From assembly GCA_045579665.1 (NCBI GenBank), contig JAZNMO010000127.1:1-64000 (forward strand): a stretch of DNA of 64,000 nt. The letters are read 5' to 3'. A program made the translations under genes and the position numbers. The stretch is from COE1 sp045579665. Its GTDB lineage: Bacteria; Bacillota; Clostridia; Lachnospirales; Lachnospiraceae. Each line of letters starts with the position of its first letter. Position 1 is the stretch's first letter. Below are positions 60,789 to 64,000 of this stretch, piece by piece. A model generated the notes under the pieces. It was not told the origin of the DNA, did no database searches, and saw only the letters and a program-made list of their open reading frames with translations.

Positions 60789-63700
60789 ATGAAGGTTAAG
60801 AGCGCCAACAGAAAAACCAAAAGAATAGAATCAAGATTTCTTTCAAGAATTATTTCTTTGGGAATGGCAGCAAGCATGTGCTTCGGTATATGCGTGGATA
60901 CTTCATCGGCACTTATTGTAAGAGCGGATGAAGAAAGCAGCGAGTACGCTTCTACTTATAATATGGAGGAGGAATACACCAGTGAGATGATTTCGCGCAA
61001 CTATACGAAGATGAGTGCGAAGTATACTGCGAAGAATTATCAGGGTGAGGATATTTATTCTGCGGCACAGGATATGGCGGCAGGTTCTGATAAACTGACA
61101 TCTGATACATATAACTATGAGAAGGCATCTCAGGCATTAGCACTTACGGTAGATGATGTGGTTACATTATCATTAGATGTACCGCAGACTGCAGTATATG
61201 AGATGCAGTTAGAGTATTTATCATATGACGATTCAGTGCTTCCTGTAGGTATTGCGATGCAGATTGATGGTGACTATCCGTTCTATGAGCTTCGTAACCT
61301 TGAGTTTGAGACTACATGGGTAGCGAAGGCTGAGAAGTCTTATGACAGATATGACAACGAAATCGTAACTGTACCTGATAAGCTTGTTCAGTGGGAGGTT
61401 AAGGCATTGGGTGATGGTAGTTACCGTTATTCAAGAGCGTTGAACGTAGAGCTTACAGAAGGCACTCATGAGCTTACACTTAAGATTAATGAGGGTAACT
61501 TCTTATTAGGAGGCATTATCTTAACACAACCTGAGGTAATAGCTGAGTATACTTCATCAGAGAAGGCAGAAGGCGATGCGCTGATTCAGATTCAGGCAGA
61601 GGACTTTACCTATAGAAATGATTCTGCAATTCATGCAATTGCTGAGTATGATACAAGCCTTGATCCATATGAGGTAACAGATACAGTATTGAATGCGATT
61701 GATTCTGCATCATTTGCTTCAGCTGGTCAGAAGATAACTTATGGCTTTACAGTAGAAGAAGCGGGTTACTATTATATTGGAATGAATTATAGACAGTCAG
61801 ATAAAAATGACTTCCCTGTATTTGTTAATGTTGAGCTTGATGGTGAGATTCCAAATACAGCATTTGTATCGTATGCGTTGGATTATACTAATAAATATAA
61901 GACTGTAACTCTTGAGGATGCGGAGAAGAATAACTTAAGCGTATATCTTGAGGCAGGTGAGCACACGATATCTTATACGATAGCAATTGATGAGCTTAGA
62001 GAGATTATGGAAGCTCTGGATGAGATTATGTCAGGTGTTAATGATCTTGCGTTAGAGATTACTAAGGTAGCAGGTACGAACTCAGATAAGTACCGTGATT
62101 TGAAGCTTTCTAAGTATATTCCTAACCTTGAAGAGCAGTTGTTTGGATATGCTGACAGATTATATGCATTGCAGGAAACAGTACGCGACCATGCTAAGAC
62201 AGATAAGGCGATTGCGATTCTTGCGTCTATGAGTATTGCGGCAGAGCAGCTGATTTCGCTTGCAGAAGAGCCTGATGAAATTCCTTACCGTGTAGCAGAG
62301 CTTTGCACAAGTCAGGCTAGTGTTAACAGACATCTTGCTAATACGGTAGATAAATTAATTCAGAATGATCTTGCAATTGATAGAATTTATATTTATCAGG
62401 AGGGAGCAGAGCTTCCTAAGAAGCCAAACATCTTTGTATCTGCTGGAATGAACATTAAGAGATTTGTTTCTTCCTTTACAGATCAGGCTTATTCAACTAA
62501 CAATACAGACCCTGAGCATTTGCAGGTATGGGTAAACCGTTCCAGCCAGTATGTTCAGATTATGCAGAAGATGATTGATGAGTCATTTACTCCACAGACC
62601 GGTATTGAGGTAGATATCAGTATCATGCCTGACCAGTATAAGCTGGTTCTTGCCAATACATCAGGTAATGCACCTGACGTAGCAACAGGTATTAACTATA
62701 CAATTCCATATGAGCTTGCGATTAGAGGAGCACTTGTGGATATGACACAGTTTGAGGGATTCCGGAAGGCAGCAGAGCCTTATGGCGAAGGTTTCTTCTT
62801 GACAGGTACGATTAATGACAGTATTTACTCTATGCCTGAGACAATGAACTTCTGGGTATTGTTCTATCGTTCAGATATTTTAGATAAGTTAGGACTTGAG
62901 GTTCCTAATACAATGCAGGATGTTATCGATATGCTTCCTGAACTTAAGATGAGAGGTTTGAATTACTATCAGCCTGTATCAGGTATGCTTGCCATGAGAA
63001 ACTTCCATGGTACAACACCATTGATTCATCAGTTTGGCGGTTCTTTATATGAAGCAACAGCACAGGAAGGTACAGCGTTTGGTAATGCCGAGGCAATTGA
63101 TGGATTTACCTATTTAACAGAGCTTTTCACAATTTATGATATGCCAATTAACATTGATAATTTCTATCAGCATTTAAGAAATGGAGATATGCCAATTGGT
63201 GTAGCAGATTATGCAACCTATAACCTGATGTCTAATGCGGCACCTGAGCTTCAGAACTCTTGGAACATTGCATTGGTTCCCGGTGTTGAGCAGGAGGATG
63301 GTACAATCGACAGAACAGTATGTGGTTGTGCGGAGAGTAGTGTTATCTTTAAGTCAGATGCAGAGCGTGAGCAGAAGGCATGGCAGTTTGTAGAGTGGTG
63401 GTCATCAACCAAGGTTCAGGCTGAGTTCGGTCAGAACTTACAGAATATCTACGGTGATGAGTACATGTGGACAACGGCAAACCTTGATGCATTTATGCAG
63501 CTTCCATGGGATACTCAGGATAAGTTAATTATTGCTGAGCAGATGGAGCATGTAGTCGATGTTGCCAGAGTACCTGGTACATACTTATTAGAGCGTGAGA
63601 TTAGTAACGCCTTTAATGATATCGTTGTTAACGGTGACACAGCACAGAGTCGAATTGATGCGGCTGTTAAGACTATCAACCGAGAAATCGACAGAAAGCT

Positions 63701-63800
63701 GGAAGAGTTTGAGTATATTGATAGTGAAGGAAATACTATCGAAGCATATAATATTCCGACAATCGAGACAGTACGCAGATTGTTAGGAAGAGAAGAATAG
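60789..63800 (+). CDS. Multidomain extracellular solute-binding protein (1003 aa)
   Basis: An exported protein with an N-terminal signal (basic start, then MAASMCFGICVD), no clear lipobox. Residues ~75-250 and ~265-410 look like two jelly-roll, CBM6/35-like domains (VEEAGYYYIGMNYRQ, EAGEHTISYTI). A helical segment spans ~410-530. A family 1 binding protein fills ~555-970 (GNAPDVATGINYT, MNFWVLFYRSDILDKLG, WWSSTKVQAEFG). This is more than twice the usual length. It probably binds an oligosaccharide and passes it to the permease that follows. Placement beside GH43 suggests arabinan products. Confidence 0.82.
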   Translation: MKVKSANRKTKRIESRFLSRIISLGMAASMCFGICVDTSSALIVRADEESSEYASTYNMEEEYTSEMISRNYTKMSAKYTAKNYQGEDIYSAAQDMAAGSDKLTSDTYNYEKASQALALTVDDVVTLSLDVPQTAVYEMQLEYLSYDDSVLPVGIAMQIDGDYPFYELRNLEFETTWVAKAEKSYDRYDNEIVTVPDKLVQWEVKALGDGSYRYSRALNVELTEGTHELTLKINEGNFLLGGIILTQPEVIAEYTSSEKAEGDALIQIQAEDFTYRNDSAIHAIAEYDTSLDPYEVTDTVLNAIDSASFASAGQKITYGFTVEEAGYYYIGMNYRQSDKNDFPVFVNVELDGEIPNTAFVSYALDYTNKYKTVTLEDAEKNNLSVYLEAGEHTISYTIAIDELREIMEALDEIMSGVNDLALEITKVAGTNSDKYRDLKLSKYIPNLEEQLFGYADRLYALQETVRDHAKTDKAIAILASMSIAAEQLISLAEEPDEIPYRVAELCTSQASVNRHLANTVDKLIQNDLAIDRIYIYQEGAELPKKPNIFVSAGMNIKRFVSSFTDQAYSTNNTDPEHLQVWVNRSSQYVQIMQKMIDESFTPQTGIEVDISIMPDQYKLVLANTSGNAPDVATGINYTIPYELAIRGALVDMTQFEGFRKAAEPYGEGFFLTGTINDSIYSMPETMNFWVLFYRSDILDKLGLEVPNTMQDVIDMLPELKMRGLNYYQPVSGMLAMRNFHGTTPLIHQFGGSLYEATAQEGTAFGNAEAIDGFTYLTELFTIYDMPINIDNFYQHLRNGDMPIGVADYATYNLMSNAAPELQNSWNIALVPGVEQEDGTIDRTVCGCAESSVIFKSDAEREQKAWQFVEWWSSTKVQAEFGQNLQNIYGDEYMWTTANLDAFMQLPWDTQDKLIIAEQMEHVVDVARVPGTYLLEREISNAFNDIVVNGDTAQSRIDAAVKTINREIDRKLEEFEYIDSEGNTIEAYNIPTIETVRRLLGREE

Positions 63801-63815
63801 GGGTGATGAATAGAT

Positions 63816-64000
63816 ATGAGTAAAAAAATAGTCACTACTTCAAAAAAATTGGCAAGAAGAGATAATAACAAAAACGGTTATCTGTTCATTCTGCCTTATG
63901 CGTTTGTGTTTACGATTTTTATTTTAGTGCCGGTTATTTTGGCAGTAGTGTTATCGTTCACAAACTTTAATGCGATTGAGTTCCCGTCATGGGTTGGATT
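63816..64000 (+). CDS. ABC sugar permease, cut by the window end
   Basis: Only the first ~61 residues are present. A basic N-terminus precedes a first membrane span (YLFILPYAFVFTIFILVPVI) and SFTNFNAIEF, typical of MalF/UgpA-type permeases. It follows the large binding protein by 15 bp and should be its membrane partner. Confidence 0.8.
   Translation, partial: MSKKIVTTSKKLARRDNNKNGYLFILPYAFVFTIFILVPVILAVVLSFTNFNAIEFPSWVG

Noticed and set aside
1..64000. tRNA or rRNA genes, insertion sequences, prophage
   Set aside because: Reading both strands I found no tRNA/rRNA signatures, transposase or integrase genes; a dedicated RNA search could still find a missed small RNA.

Overview
The window looks like a gut Firmicute of the Lachnospiraceae (Roseburia/Coprococcus/Butyrivibrio-like). 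The grounds are low GC, strong AGGAGG-type ribosome sites, TTGACA/TATAAT-like promoters, many carbohydrate ABC systems without their own ATPase, and intracellular glycoside phosphorylase chemistry. The taxon is inferred from gene content only.

Region 1 (1-15.4 kb, +): an apparently undescribed RiPP cluster. It has a radical SAM/SPASM enzyme, a PqqD-like recognition protein and six tandem small precursor genes, five of them not obvious by ORF length. All six share a leader ending in a [H/Y]I-x-A-[S/A]-A-R-S motif. Tightly overlapping genes follow: HprK-like kinase, membrane-less signal-peptidase-like protease, M42 aminopeptidase, nucleotidyltransferase, BtrH-like acyltransferase, GT2 glycosyltransferase, acyl carrier protein, FkbH-like glyceryl loader and ABC exporter. 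The strand then continues with two MalF/MalG-type permeases, a solute-binding lipoprotein and a membrane-anchored protein. A bidirectional terminator closes the region. The set suggests a peptide that is crosslinked, acylated (probably with a glycerate-type unit), perhaps phosphorylated and glycosylated, then cleaved and exported.

Region 2 (15.4-27.3 kb): class II aldolase (-), a tail-anchored helicase, then a rhamnogalacturonan-I (pectin) locus. The pectin locus has a membrane-bound AraC-type sensor, two permeases, a binding lipoprotein and a family 11 rhamnogalacturonan lyase without signal peptide.

Region 3 (27.4-32.7 kb): a lactococcin-972-type bacteriocin locus. It has a LytTR response regulator, a GHKL kinase, a 19-residue amphipathic peptide gene behind a pair of 20-bp-phased direct repeats, the bacteriocin precursor, a 7TM immunity/transport protein and an ABC ATPase.

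Region 4 (32.7-41.4 kb): mostly housekeeping genes. These are a Na+/alanine-glycine symporter under a glycine riboswitch (-), a GH13 maltodextrin enzyme with a LacI-type operator, a second class II aldolase, cyclophilin, GNAT, HD-GYP and NUDIX proteins.

Region 5 (41.5-54.4 kb): galacto/gluco-mannan utilisation. Two LacI regulators, a GH36 alpha-galactosidase, an AraC regulator, cellobiose 2-epimerase, a GH130 mannosylglucose phosphorylase, CE17- and CE2-like acetylesterases, and a GH1 beta-glucosidase fused in frame to a complete mannose-6-phosphate isomerase. Together these would debranch, deacetylate, epimerise and phosphorolyse imported manno-oligosaccharides.

Region 6 (54.5-64 kb): aminotransferase, patatin-like phospholipase, undecaprenyl-diphosphatase, then a probable arabinan locus. 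This has an ArsR-like regulator with an unusual C-terminal domain, divergent from a GH43 arabinanase lipoprotein, a 1003-residue multidomain binding protein, and a permease cut by the window end.
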